The notes beneath the pieces are model-generated. The model had not been told where the DNA came from, did not search any database, and saw only the letters and a list, made by a program, of their open reading frames with translations. A program made the translations under genes and the position numbers. From positions 387,324 to 451,323 of the forward strand of contig VXAZ01003466.1 of the NCBI GenBank assembly GCA_013399875.1: a stretch of 64,000 bases of DNA. Reading direction: 5' to 3'. This DNA comes from Gymnorhina tibicen (lineage: Eukaryota; Chordata; Aves; Passeriformes; Artamidae). Below, one piece after another: positions 11,311 to 23,717 of the stretch; the first letter of the stretch is position 1, and every line of letters starts with the position of its first letter.

Positions 11311-11930
11311 ACCTGCAGTAAGGTACCCCACACCCAGGACCTGATCCCTCCTTTTTCAGCCACAAAACCTGGTTTTTATTTTTAATTTGTTTGATTTTCC
11401 TTATCCCTTCAGGAGGCGAGCTGAAGAGAAAGGCAGGTCCATCCAAGGGTTAAGCAGGATTCCGCATCTGGAAGGGCAAATCAATGCTGTGATAGCGGTG
11501 CCCCAGGAAACACAGATTTAAGTTAGTGATCCATGATACAGCTTAGCAGGACTCTGCTGTAGTTTCACTGTAAAGAGGTCCAGAGTATTATTTTTGCAGT
11601 TTAAAAGAAGAGATTAGAAACACAGCACTGTGAAAAATCAGAATTCACAGAGGTGTTCAGATGGTGCATGTGAAACCCAGACTTTCCACTGGTGCATGAA
11701 ATTAGAGATGTGGTCAGGGTGCGACCACAGTAACACCACAGCCGGGCACAGCGCTGCCTCTGCCTCCCACGATTTTCAGCCCTCAGACTTGGCCCGTGCC
11801 CCGCTCTCAATGCTGGTATCTCCGTGGATCTTTCTTCTCCGTGCTGTGAAACTGTTGTGACATCTGAGAAAGTTTGCAGCTGCAATCTGTTTAAAACATT
11901 TTCACAAGTTTTAAAAACAAATATACAATG
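11311..11930. other. Single-copy sequence
   Basis: No gene or repeat recognised. Confidence 0.4.
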
Positions 11931-12051
11931 ACAGATTCATGGTTTGTGTTGGGAGGGGCCTTAAAGCCCATCCCATCCCACCCCTGCCATGGCAGGGACA
12001 CCTCCCACTGTCCCAGGCTGCTCCAAGCCCCAGTGTCCAGCCTGGCCTGGA
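11931..12051 (-). mobile_element. CR1 LINE 3' fragment
   Basis: Minus-strand tail, then CCCTGCCATGGCAGGGACAC and CTCCCACTGTCCCAGGCTGC. It stops abruptly after CAGCCTGGCCTGGAG, about 120 bases from the CR1 end. Confidence 0.92.
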
Positions 12052-12880
12052 GCATTCACATCTCAAGGAAATGTAACTCTGAGAATTAGGAAGATTTTGT
12101 TGTGACTGATCAAACATTGTCTGTCTCAGTTTTAATTTGTAGTGCAAGAGAGACATTTCACAGTGGCACAGTCCCTTACCCTGGCAAAGTGAATTATCCT
12201 TCCTTTGTCGTGTATTTCTAGGTTCTTGCAATAAAAATGGACCCCAGGCCAGGAGTCCCACTCCGCTTATGAACTCAATCCATGGGACCAGGCTACAGCT
12301 CACCTGAGGGAAAGCCCCAGGAGGTGGGAGCCTGCTTGGAGCAGTGCTGGTTCCAGCTCCGTGTTTTTCTGTAATGCCATCCTTAAAAATAAAAAGTGAT
12401 GTGTTGGTCATAATTGAAAGATTTTACTTTGTTTTGATAAAATATTTTTATAAGCAACCACTGTAACTCCAGGAAATTCAATGCATATATTTTATAAAAA
12501 TAACATGAAGATAGAGGGTTTCTAGAAATTCCCCTGTCTGAGAAAGGAAGAACTTCTTTATTTCTACTGAGACAGGAGAACAACCTCCCCTTTTGACACA
12601 AGAGATGCTAAGAAAAACCATCCGTTATTTCTTTCCATTTTTCACACCCATTTCCATGCAAAGGTGACTCAGCTCTTCACTGCTTCAGTTTTTTTCAGGG
12701 AATGCTCTCTGCAGACTCTCTCCTGGTCTCTTCTTTTGCCCCCATTGATTTTCCATTATTTGCCTTGTTTGCTGTTATCTGAGGTCAGTAGTGAGATTTG
12801 CTTAAAAATTTATATCACTCCATAGCTTTTGTTTTGTTCTGGTTTATGTCCAGCTCCATCTGCATTGTTGGAAGTGTTTG
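12052..12880. other. Single-copy, AT-rich sequence
   Basis: No gene recognised. The 12400-12560 part is strongly AT-rich. Confidence 0.4.
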
Positions 12881-13022
12881 TTTCACGCTCTTTTTTTTTT
12901 TTCTGTTACTTTTGGGTTAGAGGGTTTTTTAATTGCCTTTTTTTTTTCCTTTCTGCATTTCCACCTCTGTCATTATCTTTCTACCTTTGTTTTCTTTCTT
13001 TTTTTTTTCCTTCCTTTTTTCA
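12881..13022. repeat. T/C-rich low-complexity tract
   Basis: Three or more runs of 8-13 T with interspersed CTTTC, next to the 3' tail of the minus-strand CR1 copy. It is a polypyrimidine simple-sequence region; CR1 does not normally use a poly-A tail, so it is probably not a retrotransposition tail. Confidence 0.75.
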
Positions 13023-13024
13023 TT

Positions 13025-13214
13025 GAATCATCAAATCCCAGAATGGTTTGGGTTGGAAGACACTTTACAGCTCAGCCAGTGCCACCCCTGCCATGGGCAG
13101 GGACACCTCCCACTGTCCCAGGCTGCTCCCAGCCCCAGTGTCCAGCCTGGCCTTGGGCACTGCCAGGGATCCAGGGGCAGCCACAGCTGCTCTGGGCACC
13201 CTGTGCCAGGGCCC
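13025..13214 (-). mobile_element. CR1 LINE 3' fragment
   Basis: Reads GAATCATCAAATCCCAGAAT, then TGCCATGGGCAGGGACACC, and ends after CCCTGTGCCAGGGCCCC, on the minus strand. Confidence 0.94.
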
Positions 13215-13352
13215 CACCGGAACAGGCTTTGGCTCATTTTCTCTTTGTTCACCCTTTCTTCCATTCCAGCTTTTAAAAGTGAAGATGTGCTCTTCTCCCT
13301 CCCTGTCCTCACTGCCACGTGTCCTCCTGGCGCCCCAGCACCCACCAGGAAC

Positions 13353-13398
13353 AGGGTCCCAGGACCGTGGTTCCAGGACCGTGGTCCCAGGACGGGCC
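13353..13398. repeat. Short tandem repeat, 14-15 base unit, three copies
   Basis: Three imperfect copies of a CCCAGGACCGTGG/TTCCAGGACCGTGG-type unit lie in GC-rich single-copy DNA. Confidence 0.75.
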
Positions 13399-13932
13399 CA
13401 GCGCGGTGCTGGGGGGAGCTGGGCAGGGCAGCTGGATCTGGGCACAGTGGGAATCTCTGCTGTCAGCAAGGTGAGGTTAAACCCTGACATCGTTCACCTT
13501 AAAAACCACCAGAAGTGCTTGGGGCTGTTCTGTTGTAGGTGGGCTGTGTTTGTGTTCAAACTTTCTGCATCTGCTCCATGAATTTGGGTGTGCAGTCCCT
13601 GGGAAAGGGAATGGTTTGGATGAATCACCTTGTTTCCATGAGGGCCCAGAATAGCTTCTGTAGCAATTAAACTTGGATTGAACCTGACTCCTTCCTCTTG
13701 CCTATGGCAAGCTGAACCACGGATGCCAAACAAATTTGCATTAATGAGTTATTTTCATGTAAGGAAGAAAATATAACCTTTTTGGTGGTTGCTAGGCACA
13801 TGTATGTTGTGAGAAAGCAACAGCTTACGTTGCTTAATGATGCCAAAATAATGCAGGGAGGAGGGGCAGGTGCCAATTAATGTTATTGAATGCCAGCTCT
13901 CAGTTAGCAGCGCAATGGCTGCTGCTGACAGT
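13399..13932. other. Single-copy sequence
   Basis: No gene or repeat recognised. Confidence 0.4.
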
Positions 13933-14033
13933 GGGCACCTGGGGCACCTGGAGAACCTGGGGCACCTCTGGCACCTCTGGCACCTGGGGCACCTGGGACA
14001 CCTCTGGCCCTTGGGGCACCTCTGGCACCCACC
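13933..14033. repeat. Minisatellite, 9-base unit
   Basis: About eleven imperfect nonamers of the GGCACCTGG / GGCACCTCT type. Because the unit is a multiple of three, the plus frames give WHLGHL or TSGTWGT peptides. No protein is inferred. CACCTG E-box cores recur through it. Confidence 0.9.
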
Positions 14034-14661
14034 TGCTCAGCCCTGTGGCCGCTGCTGTGGCCGGTGCCCAGCGGGGTCCGGGCTGACCCTGGGAAGTTCA
14101 GGATGCCTCTGCAGGTGTTTGTGGAGTGTGAGGTAACGTGGCACCGGTCCTGAACCCAGGGATGCCATCAGCAGCCCAATTAACAGCTGTGCGTATTCCA
14201 GGCGAAAAAATACACTCTGGTGTGCTCATGCTCGTTTGATTTCACAGCGAGGAAGCTTTGTGAAAGCTTTTTTGAAATCCAACTGCATTTCAATGAGTTA
14301 GGGGTAGAAAAGCAGGCAGTGACAGCTCCCAGGGGCCAGGGTTTCACCTCTCGCTGCGAGGGAGAGCAGCTGGCACCGCTCGTGTGCTCTGCACGGCCGC
14401 GGCCGCAGGGCTGCGAGCAGAACACACGGCTGGGACTGACGGGACATTCCCACGTGCCTTGGGATAAACCTGCATTTCCTCCCTGCTTTTCTCCACATTC
14501 TCTTCCCGGACAAACGGTTCGGGTGGCCAAGTGTTCCCAGTCCCAAGCTGTCTGCGCTTGGTGAGTGTTCGTGCTCTGCCACTGGTTCCTGGTGTGTCTC
14601 TTCCTGTCACTATCAAACGTTTCAGCGCCGGAGATCTTTACTGTGAACGTGGGCTGGAAAG
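14034..14661. other. Single-copy sequence
   Basis: No gene recognised. A CpG-rich spot at 14380-14430 includes GGCCGCGGCCGC. Confidence 0.4.
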
Positions 14662-14692
14662 AACAAACAAACAAACAAACAAACAAACAAAC
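14662..14692. repeat. (CAAA)n microsatellite
   Basis: About seven and a half AAAC tetramers in a row, followed by an A/C-rich run. Confidence 0.97.
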
Positions 14693-15147
14693 CCCAAAAA
14701 CCCCCGAAGGAACTATTTTAACCTCTTGCTGTGGGGTAGTTCATTAACCAGACAGGATCTCACTGTGTTCTTTATCCTCTCATTAGATCTTTGTCAGCCC
14801 TCAAAAGCAGGCACAGCCGCAGCACTGCTCCCCTTCACCTGCACACAGCAGGATAAAATCCCCCTTTTGTGCTGGGGCCTCCCAGCTCTGCCCTTGCTGT
14901 GCCCAGCTCCCAAGGCTCCGTGCCACACACGGTGTTTGCATTCCTGACCCCTGACTCCATGCATCAGACAGTCATGGAACACCCTGGCCAACTCCTGGCC
15001 CTGCACAGACACCCAGAAAACCTGCCCTGCACAAACCCCCAGGAATCCCACCACGCGCCACCTCAGGTCACATGAGCTCCTGTGTGACCTATCAGAATGA
15101 AATGAGGTGACAATATGTCCTTTTGTGAGGATATTTAAAGGCCAGAC
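14693..15147. other. Single-copy sequence
   Basis: No gene recognised. Confidence 0.4.
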
Positions 15148-15197
15148 TCCATAATCTTGGAGGTCTTTTCCGACCTTAATGCTTCCATGACTTTATG
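15148..15197 (+). mobile_element. CR1 LINE terminal fragment, degraded
   Basis: Reads ATAATCTTGGAGGTCTTTTC, then CGACCTTAATGCTTCCATGAC, matching the last 50 bases of the older CR1 subfamily with a mutated tail. Confidence 0.75.
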
Positions 15198-15629
15198 AAA
15201 GATTGCCCCGTCCTGCATCCCATAATATAACCCATCAGCGGGTTGTAAGTGACTCTAAAGCAACCACAAAGCTCTGATGAGCAATGAACCACCTGTCACA
15301 GCAGGATCTGCGAGGGGGTCCCTCATGGAACACCTCGGTGGCTCCCACGGACGGGATCCCTTGGGTCTCACAATCAGCCAATCTACTGGAAATAGCGAGG
15401 GTGTCTTTCATGTAAAGCACCACCCACTCCTCCCCTTCTCTGCACAACGCCCTCTTCCATCCTTCCCACAGAATCCAGAACGCGAGTCTTTTATGTTCTA
15501 GCTTGTGCCTCAAGCCTCAAGGTTTTAGTAAAGCCGGTTTTCAAATTGTTTCTTCTTTGTTGCTTCTTCAGCAAAAATTGCCAGTCTTGCTTCCGACTCA
15601 GAGACCTGGCTTGGTGCACTGGCAGCCAA
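15198..15629. other. Single-copy sequence
   Basis: No gene or repeat recognised. Confidence 0.4.
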
Positions 15630-15859
15630 AGGCTGTGCCAGGGGAGGTCCAGGTTAGATATTATGAAGAGTTTTTCATGGAAAGGGCTGTCAGCTGCCCA
15701 GGGCAGGGGTGGAGTCCCCCTCCCTGGGAGTGTCCAGAAAACGGGTGGATGTGGCACTTGGGGCCGTGGGTCAGTGGTGACCACGGTGGTGGTGCTGGGC
15801 TGATGGGTGGGTTTGGTGATCTCAGAGGGCTTTCCCGACCTTAATCATTCTGCAGTTCT
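15630..15859 (+). mobile_element. CR1 LINE 3' fragment (older subfamily)
   Basis: Landmarks are GGGGAGGTCCAGGTTAGATA, TTTTCATGGAAAGGGCTG, GTGTCCAGAAAACGGGTGG, TGTGGCACTTGGGGCC and the tail ATCATTCTGCAGTTCT. Confidence 0.93.
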
Positions 15860-16762
15860 AAAAAAATTTTTAAAAGTCATTTTGCTTTCTGCCACACATT
15901 TGTCCTTTCTTTTTTTGCCGCAAACCCACAAAAAAAAGCCCTGTGGAACAGCTCCACAGCAGCGGGACTGGTGTGACACAGCTGCCACTGCTCCCCGGCC
16001 ACGGACAGCCCCGTGCTCCAGAGGTAACCCCGAGTTACGGCTGGAAATGCCCCATCCCCTGTGCTGCGGGATGGCAGGGAGGCACAGCACCCAACGTGTC
16101 CGTGGAGATGGGCTTCTCCAGGCTTCCAGTGGAGAGAAATGGAGCCAGGTACGCTGTGCTCCAGGTTTTACTGAGCTCTGAACGCCTTTAAGTGGTTCCC
16201 TGGGCTGTCAGCTGTTCCAGCTGGCATTTCACCTTCACTTGGTTGAAATGTCAAGGAGTCATTCACCTGTGGGTGGTGTGAGGGTTTGCCTGGCAAAGAG
16301 ACCCGAAAGCTCTGCCAAACTCTCTTCCTGATTATTTCAGGGAACGGTGATTTAGAACATCCAAGAAAAAGGGAAAACCTGAGATTTTATAAAAAAAATA
16401 AAACATGCAGGATGGGGGATCCTTATGGATACAATCAGGATCTGATTCTAAAGAAAACTCGAGTGGTTTTGCTGTTGAACAGAGAATTGTAGCCTGGAAT
16501 AGCAGCCAGGCTTCCTTCCTGGCCTTCCCAAGCTGTGCATTTTCACCTGGGCGAGCTAAGGCCGGCAATAATCACATCAGAGCCAGTGACAAATGTCCCA
16601 GCCTCTGGCAGCCCCTGCAGCCAGAGGTGTCGGGTGTAAATGGCAACTGCAGTCTCTGCAACTGAGCTTGGGTGGGGCAGTGGGACTGGGAGACCTCCAG
16701 CTCTGGGAGACACACGGGGCACTGGAGGGCCGGCACTGGAGCTGAAATACACGGGCAGTGTG
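15860..16762. other. Single-copy sequence
   Basis: No gene recognised. 16330-16490 is A-rich. Confidence 0.4.
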
Positions 16763-17167
16763 GGGCTGCGGCTCTGGAGCCAGGCTGGGAGAGCTGGGAA
16801 TGCTCACCTGGAGAAGGGAAGGATCCAAGGAGACCCCAGAGCCCCTTCCAGGGCCTAAAGCAGCTCCAGGGGAGCTGGAGAGGGACTGAGGACAAGGCAT
16901 GGAGGGCCAGGACACAGGGAATGGCTTCCCACTGCCAGAGGGCAGGGATGGATGGGATCTTGAGAATTGGGAATTGTTCCCTGGGAGGGAGGGGAGGCCC
17001 TGGCACAGGGTGCCCAGAGCAGCTGTGGCTGCCCCTGGATCCCTGGCAGTGCCCAAGGCCAGGCTGGACACTGGGGCTGGGAGCAGCCTGGGACAGTGGG
17101 AGGTGTCCCTGGATGGGCTTTAAATGTTGCTTCCCACCCAAACGTTTCTGGGGTTCTGGGATTCTGT
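16763..17167 (+). mobile_element. CR1 LINE 3' fragment
   Basis: Begins in GGGCTGCGGCTCTGGAGCC, runs through GAGGGACTGAGGACAAGGC and CAGCTGTGGCTGCCCC, and ends TTCTGGGATTCTGT. The CCATGGCAGGGGTGGCAC segment near the end is deleted (GTGTCCCT joins GGATGGGC). Confidence 0.94.
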
Positions 17168-19153
17168 ACCAGTGCTGGACACGTCCTGGTAGGAGACTGT
17201 GAGTTATGATTACGTGAGGTGGCACTGACAGCTCGGCTCATTCCCAGATCTCTGCCCCATCAGGTGCTCGGTGGACGCCTTCCAGAGTAATGGAAGTCCT
17301 TAAGTACAATTCTGCCTGAGCAAGCAGAGCCCTGACCCGGCTAATCCCGTGCCGTGGGTGTGTGTTAGCAACAGCTAATGAGGAGGGAGCAGCTGGAATG
17401 AGCCCGGGCTGTGTTTGGTCACAGCTCTTCAGGTCCGAGAGGAAAAATCAATGTGGGACTGAAATACCAGCTCAGGCTCCACGTGCACAGGGGCTGCGAG
17501 GGCTGGACGGGAGGAGATGGATGGGCTGGTGTCACTGTGCTTCCAGAGGCTCCCCCAGCAGCTCTGGCAGCAGAGCAGTTTGTTGCACCGAGTAGAAGAA
17601 TGGGAAAATCCATTGATTTTTCGTTACATGGCTCCTTGAAACAACACAGTGGTGAAGTACAAGCGCAGCATTCATGGAGTAAGTTCTTGTCAGATGAGTG
17701 AATGGAAGTCCCCAGACTGCTCCTCCTCAGCATGTCAAGTGTTTCAAAGCCCTCTAAATGCTAAAGGCAGCAAACCCCTGTTGAGTGTTAAGCTGAGCTG
17801 TCCCCTGCCCATGTTTATTTTCCTCAAGAGTAGAAAAATAAATTTAAAGAAGGGACACACTCATCACTAGGCTTCCAAGTCCCCAGGGCTCCTCAAGACT
17901 CTGAAACTTTGTCACTCTTGCTGCAAAGAGGTAGGAGTGATTCACTGACCTAATGGACCTATTTTTTAATTTGTCCTTTGGCTTGTTTAGGAATTTGGAG
18001 GTAGAGAAGCCGGAGTAAACTGGAATTTGTAGGTGTATGTATTATACAAAAATATTAAGTAGGATATTTATGAAAAACGCAATACAGCTTGTTGTAAAGC
18101 AGATATAGAAGGGATCTGAGTGAGTGTGAAGTTCAAATCCCCCCACGGACAGTTCAGAGCAGGTGTATCTATCCAGAAATGCCTTCACAGAGAATCCTTC
18201 CATGGAAGTTAAAACAACATCAGAATCATATCTTCGCACAGGTGGGGGAACGGCTGCCCCGAGGAGAGCCCGGCGCTGTCGGTGTCCTGTCCTCCCGTCG
18301 TGCTCGGGCTCAGTGTCCCTCTCCTGGCTGATCCTCCTGACATTCACACAAACAGGTTGCACAAACCAGGTTACCCAAAGCTTCCTCGCCTGTGCAGAGC
18401 AGCACTGACACAAAAGTGACCTCACCATTTTCCCCTCCTTTTACAACTTTTCCTCCTCACAGGCTCCGCTGCCCACGGTGCAGACGGGAAACTGTCCTGA
18501 GGAAAAGTTACAGGGGAGGGGGAAAGCAGGTGCCTGGAGGTGAAACAGGGCAGGAAGAAGGCAAAGAGGAGCTGCTTCGGGGAGGGGCGTGATGTACTCT
18601 TGGGAAGGTCAGCTGGGTTTCTTTCGGCACACTTTCAGTTTCACTCAGGACGATTTTTGCTCATGACTCCCTCAGTTCCTGATAGATGGGAATGCTGTTG
18701 TTCAGAAATCTATATCAGTAGCTACATGAACTCTGGTTTGCCCTAAAATCATATTGGTTTCTTGGCCTGAACAATTTAATGCAGCAGCCGGTTCCCCCAG
18801 CAAACTGCAGACACTGCAAAACAGAGTCTGAATTTCATGGCTGCTCTTCTGGCCTCCGACACCTCCCTTCAACCACCGCATGTTTTAATCGCTCCTACCA
18901 CATTCTCCTCTCCTTGTCTCCTCTGGCTCTCTGCTCAGAGGAGAAGTATTTTGTGGTTGTTTCCAGTTTTCATCCTTGCTGTTGCTCTGGGGGCTTTGCA
19001 TCACAGGCTGTGTTCAGGTTCTGCCAGGGGCTCGCTGCCCTTGAGGACCTGCAGAGTGAACCCAAGAGCAGCGCTGGCACAGGGCTGGCGCTGACACCCC
19101 CGGTCAGAGCGTGGAGGGCAGGTCACAGGCAAGGACAAGGGCTGAATGAGCTG
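17168..19153. other. Single-copy sequence
   Basis: No gene or repeat recognised in almost 2 kb. 17800-18110 is AT-rich; the rest is mixed. Open frames are short and overlap on both strands. Confidence 0.45.
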
Positions 19154-19318
19154 GCCCCTTCCCTAAAGGGGCTCCAGGAGAGCCTGGAGAGAGACTTTGG
19201 ACAAGGGTCTGCACCTGGTCTACTGGAAGGTGTCCCTGCCTGTGGCAGGGGGTGGAACGAGATAAACTTAAGGGCCCTTCCAATCCAAACCATTCTGGGA
19301 TTCTCTGAGTCTGTGATA
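19154..19318 (+). mobile_element. CR1 LINE fragment with internal deletion
   Basis: CCCTAAAGGGGCTCCAGGAG and ACTTTGGACAAGG are followed directly by GAAGGTGTCCCTGCC and the usual end (CATTCTGGGATTCTC). The roughly 200-base middle present in sister copies is missing. Confidence 0.9.
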
Positions 19319-20323
19319 CGGCAGGGTAAGAGAAGCCAGTCATCCTCTGGAGAAGGAATTGGTAGGTTGTCAAGAACATCCTGGTAGAGGAATGAGATCT
19401 TGAGGAAAGAAGAAACTGATTTGACCTTGATTAGCACACCAGGTACTGTGTGTGTGCTTCCAAAACGTGGCAAGAGCAGGCAGCACAGCCAGTTCCCATA
19501 GACAGGGATCATGCAGGTGGATCTCTGCCCCTCTGGAGGTTTATGCTGTCAGTTCTGTTAATGCCTAAAGCAGAGGCCCTCTGACCCCTGGCAGTGCCTG
19601 TGACCAGCACGGGGAGCCATCCACCCCTCTCCGCACACAGCGTCAGCTGAAGGCAGCTGTATTGTGTGTATTCCTGACGAGTCTCCGGCCATTCCCGTGG
19701 AAAATGCCATCTCAGGTAAATCTGTAAGCCACGCTAGACTGGCAGTGGCCGGATCCAAACGCGAATCGCTGACTCTGCTATTTATTAATGTCTAAGGGCA
19801 GAGCGGCTGATGTCATCTACCCGGAGCTGCGCAAGGCCTCTGGCACCGTCCCATGCGGTGTCCTTGCCTCTGCCCTGGAGACGCGTGGGCTTGGCCGATG
19901 GAACGCTCACTCTGTGGGTGAGGAATTGGCCGCGGGGTCACACTCCCAGGGTTGTGACCGACGGCTCTGTGCTCACGGACGTTCCTTTGGGGCCGGGACC
20001 GGGACGGGCTCGGCAGGGACAGCGGCCGCTGCCGTCGCTCGGTGGCCCTGCTGCCGCCGCGGTGGCCCCGGCAGCCNCAGCCGCGGCCCGCCCGGGCCCC
20101 TCTATGGCAGCGCCCCATGGAATCGCTGCTGCCTCTGCTCGGGAACAGGCCCAAGTCAGCACTTTCTCCACCACGCTGCACGGTAATTTTTCCTCGTCCT
20201 GCCTATATTTAACTTTTCCCCCTCGGACTAAAATGTGGTTACAAAAAAATTTCTGTCAGCTGGAAAGAGGGAACAATGCCTGGCTCAGCGCCTGCGCTCG
20301 GCAGTGAAGAGTCTGCAATTACA
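19319..20323. other. Single-copy sequence with CpG-rich 19940-20110
   Basis: The CpG-rich part contains AGCGGCCGC and a single unresolved base (N) at 20077. Frames that run through the N are not evidence of coding. Confidence 0.4.
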
Positions 20324-20392
20324 GACCAAAAAACACAACAAAACAAAAAAAGCCCCAAAACACCAGCAACAAAAACAAAGCAAAAATCTTTT
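20324..20392. repeat. A-rich low-complexity tract
   Basis: CAAAA- and ACAAC-type words dominate; simple sequence. Confidence 0.75.
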
Positions 20393-22248
20393 TCCAATTT
20401 CTCTGAGAGCCTTCCTTGCAGTTGCTTTTTCTGACAAGGATCAGCAATATAAGAGGGAAGGAGAGCTCAGAGTAGAGAGCAATAAAAAGTAAAATGAAGA
20501 AAATCAAAATCCTGAGTCTATTTTGCCTGCAAGAACATCTCCTGTCACAACATGATTGCGGAGAGGCAGCATCCAAGTGCATCCAAGTGTTCTGAAGGAG
20601 ACTGACTCATGTGGGGTTTCAAATCCCCCATCCCTCTCCCACTCCCTGCTGCCAGACCGGCTGTGTGAGTGCCAAGTGAAGCACCCCGGGTTCCCACCAC
20701 CCTGGGCTCCAGGGTGGGCTGGGGGCTGCCTGGGAAGAGCCCCGGCTGGAACAGCCCCCCCCAGCACCACAGCCCCGGCCTGGCCCGGGGTGACACCTGC
20801 TCTGCCCAACCCAACCGCCCCACACAACCGTGTCCCACCGGCGCTGTCCCAAACGGAGTCACGCCCAGAACTGGTGGCTATTGGAAACAAGCAGGGATTT
20901 GGCAGTTTGACTGTCAGTGCCACAGGGGTTCAGCAAGGTCTGATGGCGAGGCACACTCGGCTGTTCACTGGTTTCTTTCTTCCCTTTTGAATTTCTCAAC
21001 CACATCTCTCTGGTGTTTTAGACCAAACCCTCACCTGGGGTCCTGGCTCTGGCTGGTCAGTGCTACACGGGATTTTAGTCTCTGTCTCCTCTTCTAAAAT
21101 CTGGTTGAATTGATTATTTATGTTTAGTAAAGGGAGATTTAGACCCCATGAAACATTAATGTGTGAGGGAAGAAGGAGCTGTTTAATGAGAGCAAAGCTG
21201 GGCGCAGGGAGCCGAGAGGTCCCTCCGCAGGGGAGCGAGAGCGGGCTGGGCTCTGCAGAGCTCTTGGCTTGAGCCGCTCCAGCTGCAAAACCTACAAGTC
21301 TGATTAAAAGAAAGAACAAAAGGGGAAACTAAATAGAATCAAGTAAGTTGATTCCCAGCCGGCTGGGCCATGCAAGCACAGCAGCTCGTCAGAAACACAT
21401 TAATCCCAGCTGGAGGCCTGGGGGCCTCAGCCTGATCCAGTACCCAGCACGGGGTCATGGCCGGACGAACTCCTGACATTTTCACCTCCCGTAAAACCGA
21501 CTCGATGGCAATGAGGCCAGAGTGTGCTGAAGGGAAAGGAAAGCACTTTAATGATGTGCTTTTATTTAGCAAGGCACTACTCCAGTTAGAGTAGAAATTC
21601 CATGACAGTATGAGCAGGTATTTTAATTACAAGAAATGATGTCAATAATTAAGACACAAATGCTTTTAGGTACCATTACACTGAGGATCCAGAGCAAACC
21701 AGCAGCTGGAGAGATGGCAAAACAAACTCAGATTATTGCATACGCAGCTCTGCTCAGCAATCAGAACAGAACCGGACAGAGCCACAAACCCAAAGCGTGT
21801 TGGGTTCTGCCAGGAAGAGGTGGCTCAGCCCCTTCTCCTGCCAGTCCCTGGCACCGCTCGGGATCAGAGGGCTGGCAGTGACAGACAACCAGGCACTTCT
21901 CAGGAGCACTGGCCAGCAGCTCCACTGCTGCCTGAAACCATCTGAAAACCTTTGGGTGGCCCGGCTTTCCATCCCCTGCCCTGGGGGTCTCCATGTCCCC
22001 CACACAAGTGTCCATCACAGCTTTGGCACCAGTGCCACCCCCGTGGCAGAGGAGGCCAGAACAGCTGGTCCCACGGGTTCCTTGGCCTCAGAGCCTTTGT
22101 ACCATGGAAAATGCTGCAGGTGCATCCACCAGACCATCCAGGCGTGCAACCTGCCCTGTCCCAGCCTCTTGGCACCACTGACTGCCTTTCCCTGTGTTCC
22201 TCAGGAAGGGCAATGAAAAGCCTTCAGCTGCCGAGCCCTTGGGTCTTC
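20393..22248. other. Single-copy sequence
   Basis: No gene or interspersed repeat recognised. A perfect 14-base palindrome, CCCAGCCGGCTGGG, lies at 21354-21367. 21090-21180 and 21540-21680 are AT-rich. Confidence 0.45.
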
Positions 22249-22470
22249 AAGGAAACTTCAAGAAGAATTTCCTCATGGAAAGCGTGCTCAGGCCTTGGCA
22301 GGGGCTGCCCAGGGAGGTTTGGAGTGCCCATCCCTGGAGGTGCCCCAGGAATTCCTGGAGGTGGCACTCAGGGCTCTGGGCTGGGGACAAGGTGGGCATT
22401 GGGCACAGCTTGGGCTTGATGGGCTGGGAGGGCTCCTCCAGCCTCAGGGATCCTGGGATTCTGGGATTCC
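22249..22470 (+). mobile_element. CR1 LINE 3' fragment
   Basis: Landmarks are GAAGAATTTCCTCATGG, GCTGCCCAGGGAGGTTTGG, GGAATTCCTGGAGGTGGCAC and the tail GGGATTCTGGGATTCC. It is the same subfamily as 27664-28037. Confidence 0.94.
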
Positions 22471-22579
22471 TCCTGGCCTTCAGCAGCAACACGGGCTGTG
22501 CCCAGGGGCATCCTGACGCAGAGCCATCCCTCAGTGCTGCCACCGGCCCGGCCCCAGCGAACCTCCTCCAGTGACTTGG

Positions 22580-22935
22580 GGGCATTGGTTTATTTTCATG
22601 TCTGCACGGTTCTTCTGCATGAAACTAAGTTAGATCCCCACCACAATTGGTGTTTGAGTTCTGTTATTAATTACAGCAGCAGCTCGAATCACACTCATTA
22701 GCTGAATGAGCAATAACACGCGTTAAGCCTCTATCTGTTGATAATATTCTCCAATGGATCGGGGATGTGTCATTTGACACTGATAAACTAGGCAATATTA
22801 TGAGCTGAATGTCTTAAACGCTACACAGATGGGGAATATATTAATTTAAGAAAATGTTATTAAGTGTTTAAGGAGTGTAATTATGAGCAGCCTTCTCGTT
22901 TGACACCTGTGTGCAGTCTTTCCTTGAGAGATAAA
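22580..22935. promoter_or_regulatory. Candidate conserved non-coding element
   Basis: AT-rich, repeat-free stretch dense in homeodomain-type words (ATTAATTA, TTAATTT, TAATTATG). It also has a TGTCATTTGACACT inverted pair near 22770 and no long open frame. The composition resembles vertebrate developmental enhancers; that is inference only. Confidence 0.25.
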
Positions 22936-23342
22936 GACAGAGCAATGAGAACTGGAAACCAGCCTTCAAATCTCTCTGTTTTTTTCTCTTTTTAACTTCC
23001 TGCCAAATTAATTACTTTCAAGACACAACCAATATTGTAAAGAAGTTTTGACTGAAAACAATACCAGTGTGCAGCCCACAGAAATCTTCTTTTTAATACA
23101 TTTATTTGGCAATACAAGACAATTTCTGGGAAACACCAGCTCTGCAGTGTGTGACAGGGACGAGTTGCCCACGAGCCGGCAAAGTTCCCGGCAGCACAGA
23201 CAGCCACCAGCCTGGGGCTTTGCCAGGGCACCCTGCCAGCCCTGGTCAGCTGCAGAATTCACTGGAATTGGTGGGGAGAGCAGGGAAAATTAATCTTATT
23301 ATATTGTAAACAGTTCAAAGTTAATTGTTGAATTCCAAATTG
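22936..23342. other. Single-copy sequence
   Basis: No gene recognised. Confidence 0.4.
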
Positions 23343-23717
23343 AAGAAGAGAAGGCTCCAGGGAGACCTCAGAGGCCCTTCCAGGGCCTAAAAGGGCTTCA
23401 AGAGAGCAGGAGAGGGAAGAGGGCCCTTTGGAAGAGGGCCTGGACTGCTGGGACAAGGGGGAATGGCTTCCCACTGTCAGAAGGCAGGGAGGGATTGGAT
23501 ACTGGGAAGAAATTCCTGGCTGGGAGGGTGGGGAGGCCCTGGCACAGGGTGCCCAGAGCAGCTGTGGCTGCCCCTGGATCCCTGGCAGTGCCCAAGGCCA
23601 GGCTAGACACTGGGGCTGGGAGCAGCCTGGGACAGTGGGAGGTGTCCCTGCCATGGCAGGGGTGGCACTGGGTGGGATTTAAGGCCCCTCCGACCCAGAC
23701 TGTTCTGTGATTCCCTG
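23343..23717 (+). mobile_element. CR1 LINE 3' fragment
   Basis: GAAGAGAAGGCTCCAGGGAG through TTCCTGGCTGGGAGGGTGGG, CAGCTGTGGCTGCCCC and CTGCCATGGCAGGGGTGGC to TGTTCTGTGATTCCC, with small internal changes. Confidence 0.95.

Noticed and set aside
12881..13022. T-rich tract as a reversed poly-A tail of a processed pseudogene or SINE
   Set aside because: No body sequence precedes it; the adjacent CR1 ends in its own ATTCTGTG-type tail.
21354..21367. CCCAGCCGGCTGGG palindrome as a regulatory site
   Set aside because: Fourteen bases, no supporting context; recorded only within its single-copy segment.
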